Source: Psychromonas sp030397575 (GTDB taxonomy: Bacteria > Pseudomonadota > Gammaproteobacteria > Enterobacterales > Psychromonadaceae). From it: a DNA stretch of 64,000 nt. This document shows, in pieces, positions 53,021-61,732 of this stretch. The notes under the pieces are model-generated. The model saw only the letters and a program-made list of their open reading frames with translations, ran no database searches and was not told the DNA's origin. The translations under genes were made by a program, and so were the position numbers. The stretch is taken from assembly GCF_046250175.1 (NCBI RefSeq), contig NZ_CP176468.1; one strand, written 5' to 3'. Numbering within the stretch: position 1 is the stretch's first letter; each line of letters starts with the position of its first letter.

Positions 53021-55231
53021 CTATTTTTTGTAAATGACTAGTTTCCCTTTTCCTTTATCTTGAGCTTGATATAAAGCTTGCTCAGCACGGCGACTCAACT
53101 CATCTTCTAAGTAGTCGCCATTAGATACCATGCAAGCAGCACCAATACTCACTGTAATCGAATCAGGTTGACTCATCCCTTTAAACGAGAAACTCCAGCT
53201 GTTGACCATGTAAAAGATTTCCGCCGTAAGTGCTTTAACGCCTTCCTCGGAAGTATCTGGCAATAGAACAGCAAAGGTATCCTGTTCAAGTCTCGCTAGC
53301 AGATCCGCTGGACGTTGAATAACATTATTTAACCGTTGAGCTAGCTCAATTAAGCATTGGTCCCCTGCACTGCGACCATGCTGTTCATTAATCAACTTTG
53401 TATTATCAACATCAATTAACAATAACGAGATATTTTCGCCTGAACGCCTACTTCTCACCCACTCTTTTTTAAAAAACTCATTAAAATAAGCCTGATTTGG
53501 TAAGCTCGTTAAATAATCACGCATAGCTAATTTTTCTAGATGGGTATTTTTTTTCTGTAACTTTACATACTTCATTTTATTAGAAAACAATAGTAGTAAT
53601 AACAAGAAAATAATAAGAGACATTCCGATAACAGCAATTAAATACCCCTGCACACTGGTTTTTCTTTCATATAATGCAGGTAACCATTTATTTAAAATTT
53701 CTTGTTTCTTTTGTAGGCTAATCGATTCAATAACTTTATTAAAAATACTTAATAGAGGTAAATTACCTTTTTCAACTGCGAGTGCAAATGAGTAATCACT
53801 TTCAAATTGGTCCACTATTTTTAAATTAGGATAACCATGTTGAATCTGATTAACCATTACAGGTAAGACATCAATAAAGCCATAAATATCACCATCACTA
53901 ACTGCATCTAACCCCTCTTTTAAAGTGCGAAATTCATGAAATTGAGTATCCGAGTACCTTTCACTTAACAGCTCACGATATGAACCATCTTTTAACATCC
54001 CCAACGGTTTATGCAGTACTTGCTGCAATTTATAGGGATGGTTATCTTCTTCTGTTATTAATGCTAATGGGAAAGTCACATAATCTGGCGTAAAAGATAA
54101 AAACTCCTTACGACTGGGCGTATTTTTAATCGTCGGCGTAAAGTCACAGGTCCCATCTTTTAATGCCTGCAATGTTTCAGCCCAGGTTGAGGTTTCTAAT
54201 AGTTCAATCGGGCTGCTAATGCGCTGTGCAAATAAGCGTACAAACTCTGCGGAAATACCGATATGTTTACCATGACGAATCGCTTCTATTGGAAGCCAAT
54301 CTGGGTCGACACACATAATTAATGCACCATGCTTGTCTAAATAGTTTTGTTGTCTAGAAGATAAAATAGGCAGGCGGTCTTGATAGTTTACTGCGTAAGA
54401 AGATTTACCAAAGCTGATTTGTGATTTCCACTTTTGATGCAATTTATCGATGTCTTGTTTATTCAGCGACAACAAACCTTTATCGAGAATGTCACGTAAT
54501 ATTAAATTACCCTTCTGCACCCCCATAAACTTTGGCAAATAATGAAAAATTTTATGGTCTATTAATGCAGTGTTGACTAAATTTTGAAGTAAAGAGCGTT
54601 CTACATAATAATTAATAGCGTCATAAGAGTCTAAGACACCATTCACTTTCTCTTCTACCAACAACTGAATAGCTTCTTCTGTTGTATTGGTAACCATTAA
54701 ATGAATATCAGGATAATATTTACGGAGAAGCTCTTCATAGTAAAAGTCTTTTATCACAGCAATTGATTGTATATCGCTTAAATCATTTAAAAAAACTTCA
54801 CCAGAACGGGTAAGTAAACCATCTACTGAACTTAAGGTTTGATAATGGGTGAAGGTAGTAAATTTTTGTCTTTCGGGGGTAATTTTCATATTAGAGATAA
54901 CATCTATCTCTTTGTTTTTGAGTTTTTCTAAATATTCACTCCACTCATAACCAACAACAAATTCAATGTTTAAACCTGCTCTTTCTGCAACCAGTCGAAT
55001 CAAATCATTGTTATAACCCGATGCTTTGCCATTTTCGATATAATTAAAAGGGTGCCATGAAGCTGCAGTGTGAACTTTAATAATTGGATGATCTTTAATA
55101 TATTGCTTCTCTTGATCAGTAAATTCTACATCCACTTTCTCTAGCTGTGCAAAAGCATTATGAGCAAAAGCCAGTGTCATAAATACAATATTAATCATTG
55201 TTATTAAAGCAGGGGGCAAAGACAGCCGCAT
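53021..55231 (-). CDS. Two periplasmic solute-binding domains fused to a degenerate GGDEF domain
   Basis: This 736-aa membrane receptor begins with a signal sequence (residues 1-28, ending AFAQ). Two SBP_bac_3 (BvgS-type) domains follow in the periplasm (about 38-270 and 285-510: HPIIKVHTAASWHPFNYIEN and GALIMCVDPDWLPIEAIRHG). A membrane helix (about 525-547) and a cytoplasmic GGDEF domain (about 570-735) complete it. The catalytic motif reads EQDTF (residues 649-653) instead of GGDEF, so synthesis of c-di-GMP is unlikely. The RxxD inhibitory site (RPAD) five residues upstream is kept, so it may bind c-di-GMP. The ligand is probably an amino acid or similar small solute. Confidence 0.87.
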   Translation of the reverse strand: MRLSLPPALITMINIVFMTLAFAHNAFAQLEKVDVEFTDQEKQYIKDHPIIKVHTAASWHPFNYIENGKASGYNNDLIRLVAERAGLNIEFVVGYEWSEYLEKLKNKEIDVISNMKITPERQKFTTFTHYQTLSSVDGLLTRSGEVFLNDLSDIQSIAVIKDFYYEELLRKYYPDIHLMVTNTTEEAIQLLVEEKVNGVLDSYDAINYYVERSLLQNLVNTALIDHKIFHYLPKFMGVQKGNLILRDILDKGLLSLNKQDIDKLHQKWKSQISFGKSSYAVNYQDRLPILSSRQQNYLDKHGALIMCVDPDWLPIEAIRHGKHIGISAEFVRLFAQRISSPIELLETSTWAETLQALKDGTCDFTPTIKNTPSRKEFLSFTPDYVTFPLALITEEDNHPYKLQQVLHKPLGMLKDGSYRELLSERYSDTQFHEFRTLKEGLDAVSDGDIYGFIDVLPVMVNQIQHGYPNLKIVDQFESDYSFALAVEKGNLPLLSIFNKVIESISLQKKQEILNKWLPALYERKTSVQGYLIAVIGMSLIIFLLLLLLFSNKMKYVKLQKKNTHLEKLAMRDYLTSLPNQAYFNEFFKKEWVRSRRSGENISLLLIDVDNTKLINEQHGRSAGDQCLIELAQRLNNVIQRPADLLARLEQDTFAVLLPDTSEEGVKALTAEIFYMVNSWSFSFKGMSQPDSITVSIGAACMVSNGDYLEDELSRRAEQALYQAQDKGKGKLVIYKK

Positions 55232-55575
55232 GAATATTAACCTTTTATTTTAGATCAAAGGATTCTAACAAATGTCATTAAGTAACATAACAATTAAAAA
55301 ATAAAAATAAAATACAACGAAGCTAATGTGACTTGAGTAACATCTCGCACATCAATATGGGCCAAATTATCATATTTATCAGGTAATTATGGATATAAAA
55401 AGTGAAACAAGAAGTATTTAAGAGAGGTATAACAAGTTTAAAATCACGATAAAACAACCAAAAATTAGAGGTTTATTAATTGTCTTATCATGAGTTTATT
55501 TTATTTTTTTATTAACTGTTCCGCTTGCACTAAGTAAGCTAACTGAGAAAATAAAGCGAGCTATTAGTCTTTGTA
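55232..55575. other. Gene-free 344-bp AT-rich stretch
   Basis: I see no credible coding frame (the longest noticed is 10 residues), no strong hairpin and no tRNA. It lies upstream of the solute-binding/GGDEF gene and downstream of the DUF481 gene, and should hold the promoter of the former. Confidence 0.45.
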
Positions 55576-56325
55576 TTAGAATCCGTATAAGAGCGTCATA
55601 GTCGTTTCAGTGTCAGTGCTTTTAACATCTTCAAGTGGTTTATTATCATAACGAACCACAACAGCAAATTTCATGGCTAATGAACCTACTAGATTAGCTG
55701 AGATCGATGTTTCTGAACGGCCATCCAGCTTACTCCCCCAATCCGCAACAAACTTTTGTTGAAACTTAGCAGAATCACCAATTTTAGTTTGGAAATCAAC
55801 AACGATATGCGCAACAGCGCTTGCATCGTAATCTTCGCCTTCAGTTTCCGCTGAATCATCATCATATTTTTGGTAAACATAACCAGGACCTGCTTCAGCA
55901 GTTAATGACATGCGTTTCGTATCAATAAAACGGTAACCATAACCAGCAGATGTACTAGATGAGTAGTCATAACCTGAGAACGGGTCGATCTCATAGTTAG
56001 TATTAGCAAATAGATAACTTAAATCATCAATTTGATAGTCACCTTGCACTTCGAAGTAATAACGTTTTGCTGTTACTTCATCTTCATCTTTTTTGTAGGT
56101 ACCATCAAAAGAGTAAGTATTTTCCCAATCAGACAGTTCTTGTTTTATCTCTAAAGCAGCTTTAAATGAAGAGGTATCAGTGTTACCTGTTGTGACTGTT
56201 GCTCCTAACTCGGCTTCACCACCAATCGTTGCGTCACCTTCAACAAATTCGCTTTTTTCATCAGCGGCATAAGCACTTAATGGTAATGCTAATGCAATAG
56301 CCGTTGTAAATAGTATTTTTTTCAT
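55576..56325 (-). CDS. DUF481 family outer-membrane protein
   Basis: This 249-aa exported protein is probably a small outer-membrane beta-barrel of the YdiY/DUF481 family. It has a clear signal peptide (residues 1-20, MKKILFTTAIALALPLSAYA) and a mature part of alternating strands rich in Asp, Tyr and Ser. Family-like stretches are ELGATVTTGNTDTSSFKAAL (near residue 38), NTNYEIDPFSGYDYSSSTSA and AGPGYVYQKY. The chain ends in an aromatic residue (TMTLLYGF), as outer-membrane proteins do for BAM recognition. An AAAGGACGA ribosome site precedes the ATG. Its function is unknown; acid or salt induction is known for E. coli YdiY only. Confidence 0.85.
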   Translation of the reverse strand: MKKILFTTAIALALPLSAYAADEKSEFVEGDATIGGEAELGATVTTGNTDTSSFKAALEIKQELSDWENTYSFDGTYKKDEDEVTAKRYYFEVQGDYQIDDLSYLFANTNYEIDPFSGYDYSSSTSAGYGYRFIDTKRMSLTAEAGPGYVYQKYDDDSAETEGEDYDASAVAHIVVDFQTKIGDSAKFQQKFVADWGSKLDGRSETSISANLVGSLAMKFAVVVRYDNKPLEDVKSTDTETTMTLLYGF

Positions 56326-56685
56326 ACTGTTCGTCCTTTCGTTTTTATTGTTATAAATTTACTCTGTACTTATACCCATTACAGTAATTAATAGATCAAT
56401 TTTTTACCTCAGTAAAAACTGACTTAATTTCATGTAATTGGTCGCCCTCACCACCCTATTCAAATAATACAGATGATCTAAAAGTTATCCTCATATCGAG
56501 CTTGCTTCAGATAACTCTCCATCTATTTCATATTCTCACCATAAACAAAAGCCCTTATAGGCTTTCGCCTAAGGGCTTGAATAGAGAGTCATTAAATGAA
56601 TTTTCAGCGAGTTCCTTACCTGTGTACATTAAGTGTGAGCCTAATCACTTATAAAAGTTCACACATTATTAATGAAAAGTAATAT
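56326..56685. other. 360-bp intergenic stretch
   Basis: It holds the promoter region of the DUF481 gene and the distal terminator of the M16 protease gene (56549-56578). I found no coding frame or RNA gene in the rest. Confidence 0.5.
56549..56578 (-). terminator. Terminator of the M16 protease gene
   Basis: AAGCCCTT-AT-AGGC pairs with GCCT-AAGGGCTT (2-nt bulge, TTTC loop). On the minus strand TTTGTTTAT follows. It lies about 107 nt beyond the stop codon, so the transcript has a fairly long 3' end. Confidence 0.7.
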
Positions 56686-59583
56686 TTATTTTGGTGCAGT
56701 ATTTAACTGTTCAACACTTGAAATAGCGACTTCAGGCGTTAGTGATAGAGGAGCTTCCTCACTAAACTTTTTGCCTTTGACTTGAACAATTATTTGTTGA
56801 GCGGCGCTTTTATCAAAAAATAAGCGGGTATAATATTCCTGTACTTGTTTTAAGGTTACAGATTGTAACAGTTCGATATGCTGTGATTTTGTATCGATTT
56901 TATCTTTGTTACTCATCCACTCACCAATCAGATAAGAAAATTCTGTACTTAGATTGCTTGGTTTTGCTAAATAGTTAGCAATATGCGCTTTCTTTATCTC
57001 TTCAAACTCACTTTCAGTGGTATTCGCTAATACCGTTTTAAAACTCTCTAAAAATGCTTGAAAACGCCCATATAAAGCCGCGCTTCCAATGGTTGGACTT
57101 TGTGTGAACAAACCAAAACCAACGCTCTTATCGACTTCAATACTGGCTGTGAAAGGAGAGTAAGTTAATTGCTCTTGGGTACGAATTTGATCGTAAAAAG
57201 CAGGTTTTAATAACTTATTCAATAATTCTGCTTTTGCTTGTGAGGTAGGATCTTGGTCGGCCATCAGATACACACTAGCTAATGCATCATCTTCTAATTC
57301 TGATTGACGAACAAAATTTAACGCACCTTGTTCTGGATCGGCATGTAATCGCTGGACGGTATAAAATGCATTCGGTTGAATCTTCACCTTCACTTTTAAT
57401 TGCGCAGTTAATTGCAATACATCAACAGCAGAAAAGTTACCTAGGGCCAATAGTCTTACACTTGATTGGGATAGTATTTGTTTAATTAGTTGTTTTAGGT
57501 CATCCGCAGTCACGGGCTCAACCGCTTTTAGTAATGTTTCATTTGACCAAGAGGGAGAACGCACCACTTTTCTAAAGCCATCTAACCCTAAGTCCATCGC
57601 TTTCATTTTAGATTGATTCTTGAGCCTGCGTATTAGCTCTTGTTTAGCTAAGGTTAACGATTGTTGATCAATTTCCATGCTGTCTAAATAACTCAACAAC
57701 GTCAGTAATAACTCTCCCTGCTTGTCACTATAGCCACTGGTACTGATCAATAGTCCGTCGTTACTGCTAATAGAAAACCCAAGCCCGGCTTCTTGGGTAA
57801 CAAAACTTAACTCTGCTAATTGTTTTTGTAATACATCTAACAATAGATTTATTTTGATACGTGCAGCAGGACTTCGATCATTCAAATCATTATTCAATTG
57901 TAACTTATAAGCTCCTTTAGGCTGGTTTAATTGGCTTTGTTTGATCCAAACCGATAATCCAGACTCTTTAACCAGAGAAATAGCCTGCTTACTTTTCTCC
58001 TCTTGAACTAAAGACAGATCTTCAGGTAACCATTCATTACGCACAGGCAGAGTCATTTGCAATTGAATATTCTGAGCAGACCTCAACCATTGCTGTAGGC
58101 GAGATGATTTTATTTTATGCTGCGCATACTGTCCTTTATAAAAGGGAATATTTTTATTCACAGATGCATCTGGGGAGACAACAAATACACGGCTATTCTC
58201 GGGTGTTAAATATGTTATTAGTTGAGCTATTAATTTAGGTTTAAAACCATCTAAACGAAATGAATAGGACAATAGATCCTGTAAAGGATATTTCTGCATA
58301 TTTGCAGATAATGACATCACATATTGAAAACTGGCTTGTTTCGGTAAGAACTGGAAATAGTTATCTAAACTTTTTTTCTGCTCTGAATATTGTAACTGAT
58401 TAATGCCTTTATCTTTAATCAACTGAATGTAAGCAAATAGGCTCGCCAGTACCGTATCTTGCTGAGTTAAACCTTTACTAGTGAGTTTAAAGGTCATACT
58501 AAACTGAGAATACTGTTCGCTTTGTGCAGCATAAAACCCCGCAGAAACTGATTCAGCTAAACCTTGTTTTTGCAGATAATCAGATAAGCCTCCTTTATGA
58601 TCAGATCCTAATAAACGACTAATATAACCACCCGGTTGATACATATATTCATCTTTCACGCTTGGGATTAAAAAATTCACTTGCAGCAATTTCAGATCAA
58701 CCGTTGGTTTCATCTGTATTTCTAAAGCTAATTGTTGATCAGTGACTAATGGAGTCATGATCTCTGGAGTGGTGGCATTATTATTAGGAATTTGTGTTAA
58801 AAATTTTGCAGCAATAGTTTGCATGTCTTTGATTGGGCGAGGGCTAATCAAAGCGACCTTCATGTTATTTGCTGAGTAATGCGCTCTAAAAAAAGCAGTT
58901 AATTCTTCTTGCAAGTTACTATTAGGTTTATCTACTAATGTCTCTAAATTACCAGTGCTGAAACGTGCCATGGGATGTTCTGGGTTTAGTGAATAACGCT
59001 GAAGGGCATATAATTTACGCATATCATTATCAACATAGGTCTCATTTTCAGCATTCACTGTATGGCGCTCTTTTTCGGCATACTGCTCATCTAAAAGAGG
59101 CTCACTCATTACATCACCCAACCTATCTAAGGCTTCACCAAATGCACTATCATTCACTTCAAATCCGTATACAGTCACATCTTGTGCAGTATAAGCATTA
59201 GTATACCCACCATTTTGACTCATGAATTTACTATATTCATTAATCACAGGATAACGCTTAGAACCTAGGAATAGCATATGCTCTAAATAATGTGCTAAAC
59301 CAAGCTGTGAATCTGGGTTATGCATACTACCGATTGGCACAGATAAAGAAGCAGCACTATTTTTTAAATCAGGGTCGGAAATAAGCAGAACCTCCAATTG
59401 GTTCGCTAAACGGATCACTTGATATTCGCGCTTATCATTAGGGCTTTGGATAATGGAGTTGTTAATCACTTCAATATTTTTCATAGTAGACTCAGGAGAG
59501 GAATTAGTAGCCGCATAAACGGAAGCAGAAAGCGTTAAAGACAGGCAATAAAATAGTAGACAAATAGGCTTAACTGGCATCAT
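56686..59583 (-). CDS. ptrA: Pitrilysin-like M16 zinc protease
   Basis: This 965-aa periplasmic metalloprotease is of the insulinase/pitrilysin family, like E. coli protease III (962 aa). It has a signal peptide (residues 1-24, ending SVYAA). The inverted zinc motif HxxEH is intact in GLAHYLEHMLFLGSKRYPVI near residue 100, with the distal glutamate in ERHTVNAENETYVDND about 76 residues later. The C-terminal half is the inactive M16 repeat (LTYSPFTASIEVDKSVGFGL). It degrades small peptides. It stands alone, away from recBCD, where ptrA lies in E. coli. Confidence 0.92.
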   Translation of the reverse strand: MMPVKPICLLFYCLSLTLSASVYAATNSSPESTMKNIEVINNSIIQSPNDKREYQVIRLANQLEVLLISDPDLKNSAASLSVPIGSMHNPDSQLGLAHYLEHMLFLGSKRYPVINEYSKFMSQNGGYTNAYTAQDVTVYGFEVNDSAFGEALDRLGDVMSEPLLDEQYAEKERHTVNAENETYVDNDMRKLYALQRYSLNPEHPMARFSTGNLETLVDKPNSNLQEELTAFFRAHYSANNMKVALISPRPIKDMQTIAAKFLTQIPNNNATTPEIMTPLVTDQQLALEIQMKPTVDLKLLQVNFLIPSVKDEYMYQPGGYISRLLGSDHKGGLSDYLQKQGLAESVSAGFYAAQSEQYSQFSMTFKLTSKGLTQQDTVLASLFAYIQLIKDKGINQLQYSEQKKSLDNYFQFLPKQASFQYVMSLSANMQKYPLQDLLSYSFRLDGFKPKLIAQLITYLTPENSRVFVVSPDASVNKNIPFYKGQYAQHKIKSSRLQQWLRSAQNIQLQMTLPVRNEWLPEDLSLVQEEKSKQAISLVKESGLSVWIKQSQLNQPKGAYKLQLNNDLNDRSPAARIKINLLLDVLQKQLAELSFVTQEAGLGFSISSNDGLLISTSGYSDKQGELLLTLLSYLDSMEIDQQSLTLAKQELIRRLKNQSKMKAMDLGLDGFRKVVRSPSWSNETLLKAVEPVTADDLKQLIKQILSQSSVRLLALGNFSAVDVLQLTAQLKVKVKIQPNAFYTVQRLHADPEQGALNFVRQSELEDDALASVYLMADQDPTSQAKAELLNKLLKPAFYDQIRTQEQLTYSPFTASIEVDKSVGFGLFTQSPTIGSAALYGRFQAFLESFKTVLANTTESEFEEIKKAHIANYLAKPSNLSTEFSYLIGEWMSNKDKIDTKSQHIELLQSVTLKQVQEYYTRLFFDKSAAQQIIVQVKGKKFSEEAPLSLTPEVAISSVEQLNTAPK

Positions 59584-59722
59584 TTAATGAGCTCTTTTAA
59601 TTATATTATGGAAGCAAATGGTTGAGACAGTGGACTATGCAACAAGTTAAAGCAAAATAAAAGTCTTCTCACGATGAATAAGAGTTTTAAGAACTCAACT
59701 ACCCAATAATTATTATTTTCTG

Positions 59723-59750
59723 TTTACACGCTTATTATTTGTATTATTAT
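59723..59750 (+). promoter_or_regulatory. Candidate promoter of the minor-pilin operon
   Basis: TTTACA (59723-59728) and TATTAT (59745-59750), each 5/6 of consensus, are 16 nt apart. A second possible -10, TATAAT, lies at 59756-59761. This gives a leader of 70 nt or more before pilE. Confidence 0.4.
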
Positions 59751-59830
59751 TAAACTATAATAAGATGCTACCGATATACTGTATAAGCACGCCTTACCCA
59801 ACCAATGGTATACATATAATGTTACTTTTT

Positions 59831-60253
59831 ATGACAAGATTTTGGCCCCCAAAAAGCAAGTATCAATATGCAAAAAAGCAAACTGGCTTTACACTTATTG
59901 AATTATTAATCGTTATAGCCGTTGTCGCTATTTTAGCGCAAATTGGGTTTGCTTCATATGTCACAGCAGTGCAAAAAAGTTATCGTTACGAAGTACAACA
60001 ATCAATGGTTGAGTTAAGTCAACAATTAGAACGTTACTACTCTCGTAATGGCGATTATTCAGGTTCAAGCGCAACGGCTAGTGACTTCAGTACTGACTAT
60101 TATACGGTAAGCTTTAGTGAATTAGAGGATGATGAGTACACCATCTCAGCGGTGCCTATTTCAAGCACTAGCCAATCTAGTGATAGTTGTGGCACTTTAA
60201 CCTTTGATTATCTTGGTAACAAAACGCCAAGCACTTCTGGATGCTGGAAATGA
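59831..60253 (+). CDS. pilE: Type IV minor pilin PilE-like
   Basis: This is a prepilin-like protein that probably joins or primes the type IV pilus. The ATG at 59831 gives 140 aa with a 19-residue leader. An ATG at 59819 and a frame extending to 59765 are other possibilities, and none has a good ribosome site. The prepilin peptidase site is QTG|FTLIELLIVIAVVAILA, with the conserved Phe+1 and Glu+5. A pilin globular domain follows with Tyr/Ser-rich sequence and two cysteines near the end (SDSCGTLTFDY and SGCWK), the usual disulfide loop. It is the first gene of a five-gene minor-pilin operon. Confidence 0.86.
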   Translation: MTRFWPPKSKYQYAKKQTGFTLIELLIVIAVVAILAQIGFASYVTAVQKSYRYEVQQSMVELSQQLERYYSRNGDYSGSSATASDFSTDYYTVSFSELEDDEYTISAVPISSTSQSSDSCGTLTFDYLGNKTPSTSGCWK

Positions 60254-60255
60254 TA

Positions 60256-60720
60256 ATGACCAAACAACATGGTTTCACACTGATTGAACTTATGGTCACC
60301 GTCGCGATTGTTATTATTTTATCCATAATCGCCATTCCCAGTTGGACCGCTTTAATCCGTGATAATAGTATTTCCGTTGCGGTTAACCAAGTGCAAAGTA
60401 TTTACCAATTAACACGCTCTGAAGCATTAAAACGTAATGAAGAAGTGACCTTAACTTCATCAAACAACCGTTTAACTTGGACATTAACAAATCAGGTGTC
60501 GGGAGCGGATAGCACCATTAAAACCATTACCCTAGCTACAGATCAAGTCTCTATTGTTCCCTCCGCTGGTAGTGCTAGTGAAGTATCCATTGCCGTACAA
60601 AAAACGGGTTTTGCAGAAAATGAGCAACTCGCTTTTACTTGGGAAGATGAATATCGTTGTTTATCCATTTATAGCAGTGGCCAAACTCAGATCAGCACAG
60701 ATAGTGGAGACTGTAATTAA
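60256..60720 (+). CDS. fimT: Type IV minor pilin FimT/GspH-like
   Basis: This 154-aa minor pseudopilin helps initiate pilus assembly. The ATG at 60256 lies just after the pilE stop (60251-60253) and gives the short leader MTKQHG before FTLIELMVTVAIVIILSIIA (Phe+1, Glu+5). An in-frame ATG 15 nt earlier would overlap pilE. The GspH-like domain follows (SVAVNQVQSIYQLTRSEALK), and the chain ends with two cysteines (EYRCLSIY, DSGDCN). Its stop overlaps the pilV start by one base. Confidence 0.86.
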   Translation: MTKQHGFTLIELMVTVAIVIILSIIAIPSWTALIRDNSISVAVNQVQSIYQLTRSEALKRNEEVTLTSSNNRLTWTLTNQVSGADSTIKTITLATDQVSIVPSAGSASEVSIAVQKTGFAENEQLAFTWEDEYRCLSIYSSGQTQISTDSGDCN

Positions 60721-61136
60721 TGCAAGATTCCTTTAGTCGTGTCACACATAATGGTAAACAAAAAAGCAAACAGAGCGGCTTTACTTTAATTGAACTACTG
60801 ATTGCCATCCTAATTGCTGCTTTATCCGTTTTAGGCTTGGCTTATACACAAAATAAAAGCCTGCAATATGCACGAAGCAGTAGCCAGTATACGCGAGCAA
60901 GTATTGAGGCAAGCAATACAGTAGAACAGATTTGGAATTCACTTTGTGAGTTAAAAGATGGCTCTGAAGCGCTCGATGATTTAACCTTAGCAGATGGATT
61001 TACTCGTACTTTTGATCCAACTACCTTTGATATTACCAATACATTAAAAATCACCATAGACTGGGGTGATCAGCGTTTAACTGATGTAGAAGATGAAGTA
61101 TCCGTGCAAGCTGTTTTTCCAGATATCTGTCCATAG
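60720..61136 (+). CDS. pilV: Type IV pilus minor pilin PilV
   Basis: PilV is a minor pilin required for pilus assembly. The 138-aa precursor has a 21-residue polar leader (MQDSFSRVTHNGKQKSKQSG) and then FTLIELLIAILIAALSVLGL (Phe+1, Glu+5), as in PilV proteins, with Tyr and Gln soon after. A short C-terminal part with cysteines (NSLCELKD, VFPDICP) follows. Its start overlaps the fimT stop by one base and pilW begins 9 nt after it. Confidence 0.85.
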   Translation: MQDSFSRVTHNGKQKSKQSGFTLIELLIAILIAALSVLGLAYTQNKSLQYARSSSQYTRASIEASNTVEQIWNSLCELKDGSEALDDLTLADGFTRTFDPTTFDITNTLKITIDWGDQRLTDVEDEVSVQAVFPDICP

Positions 61137-61145
61137 GTGAATAAA

Positions 61146-61718
61146 ATGAAACCACTATATAAGACAAAAGAAACTGGATTTAGTTTAACTGAATTAATGA
61201 TTGCAATGGCTTTGTCATTGTTGATTGTATTAGGCATAGCAACGGTATTCTCAAGCTTAAAAGAAACCTCAACTTACTCGCAGCAATTAGAAAACACACA
61301 AGAAGTACTGCGTTTTAGTAATTCAATTTTTAGCCGAGCAATACACCGAGCAGATGAAATGGATGATAAATCCTATACTGGTAGTGATGGTAATACTTAC
61401 AAGCAATTAGATTTAACTTTTAATCTAGACAATTTAGATACAGGCGAAACTTATACCAGCTGTTTAGGTAATGGCATGAGTAGCCAATATTATGAAAGCT
61501 ATCGCCTGACTGATGGACAATTAATGTGTGCAGAATATACAACAGCGGGTTTAGATGATGCCAGCAAAAGCTTTACTGCTATTGGTACTAATATTGATAC
61601 ATTAAGCTTTGCAACTACCGATAATTTACTAACTATCACTATTACACCAGCTGATGAAACTGATTCAATACAAATGATGTTTGCACAACGCCAAGCCATT
61701 TTAGGCTTGAATGAATAG
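61146..61718 (+). CDS. pilW: Type IV pilus minor pilin PilW
   Basis: PilW is a minor pilin of the priming complex. The ATG at 61146 is chosen because AGGTGA (61135-61140) lies 5 nt upstream; a GTG at 61137 sits within that site. The precursor has 190 aa, with the leader MKPLYKTKETG and the site FSLTELMIAMALSLLIVLG (Phe+1, Glu+5). The C-terminal domain includes a possible disulfide pair (YTSCLGNGM and QLMCAEYT). The large PilX-like gene starts 14 nt after it. Confidence 0.85.
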   Translation: MKPLYKTKETGFSLTELMIAMALSLLIVLGIATVFSSLKETSTYSQQLENTQEVLRFSNSIFSRAIHRADEMDDKSYTGSDGNTYKQLDLTFNLDNLDTGETYTSCLGNGMSSQYYESYRLTDGQLMCAEYTTAGLDDASKSFTAIGTNIDTLSFATTDNLLTITITPADETDSIQMMFAQRQAILGLNE

Positions 61719-61732
61719 TTTAGGGAATGAAC

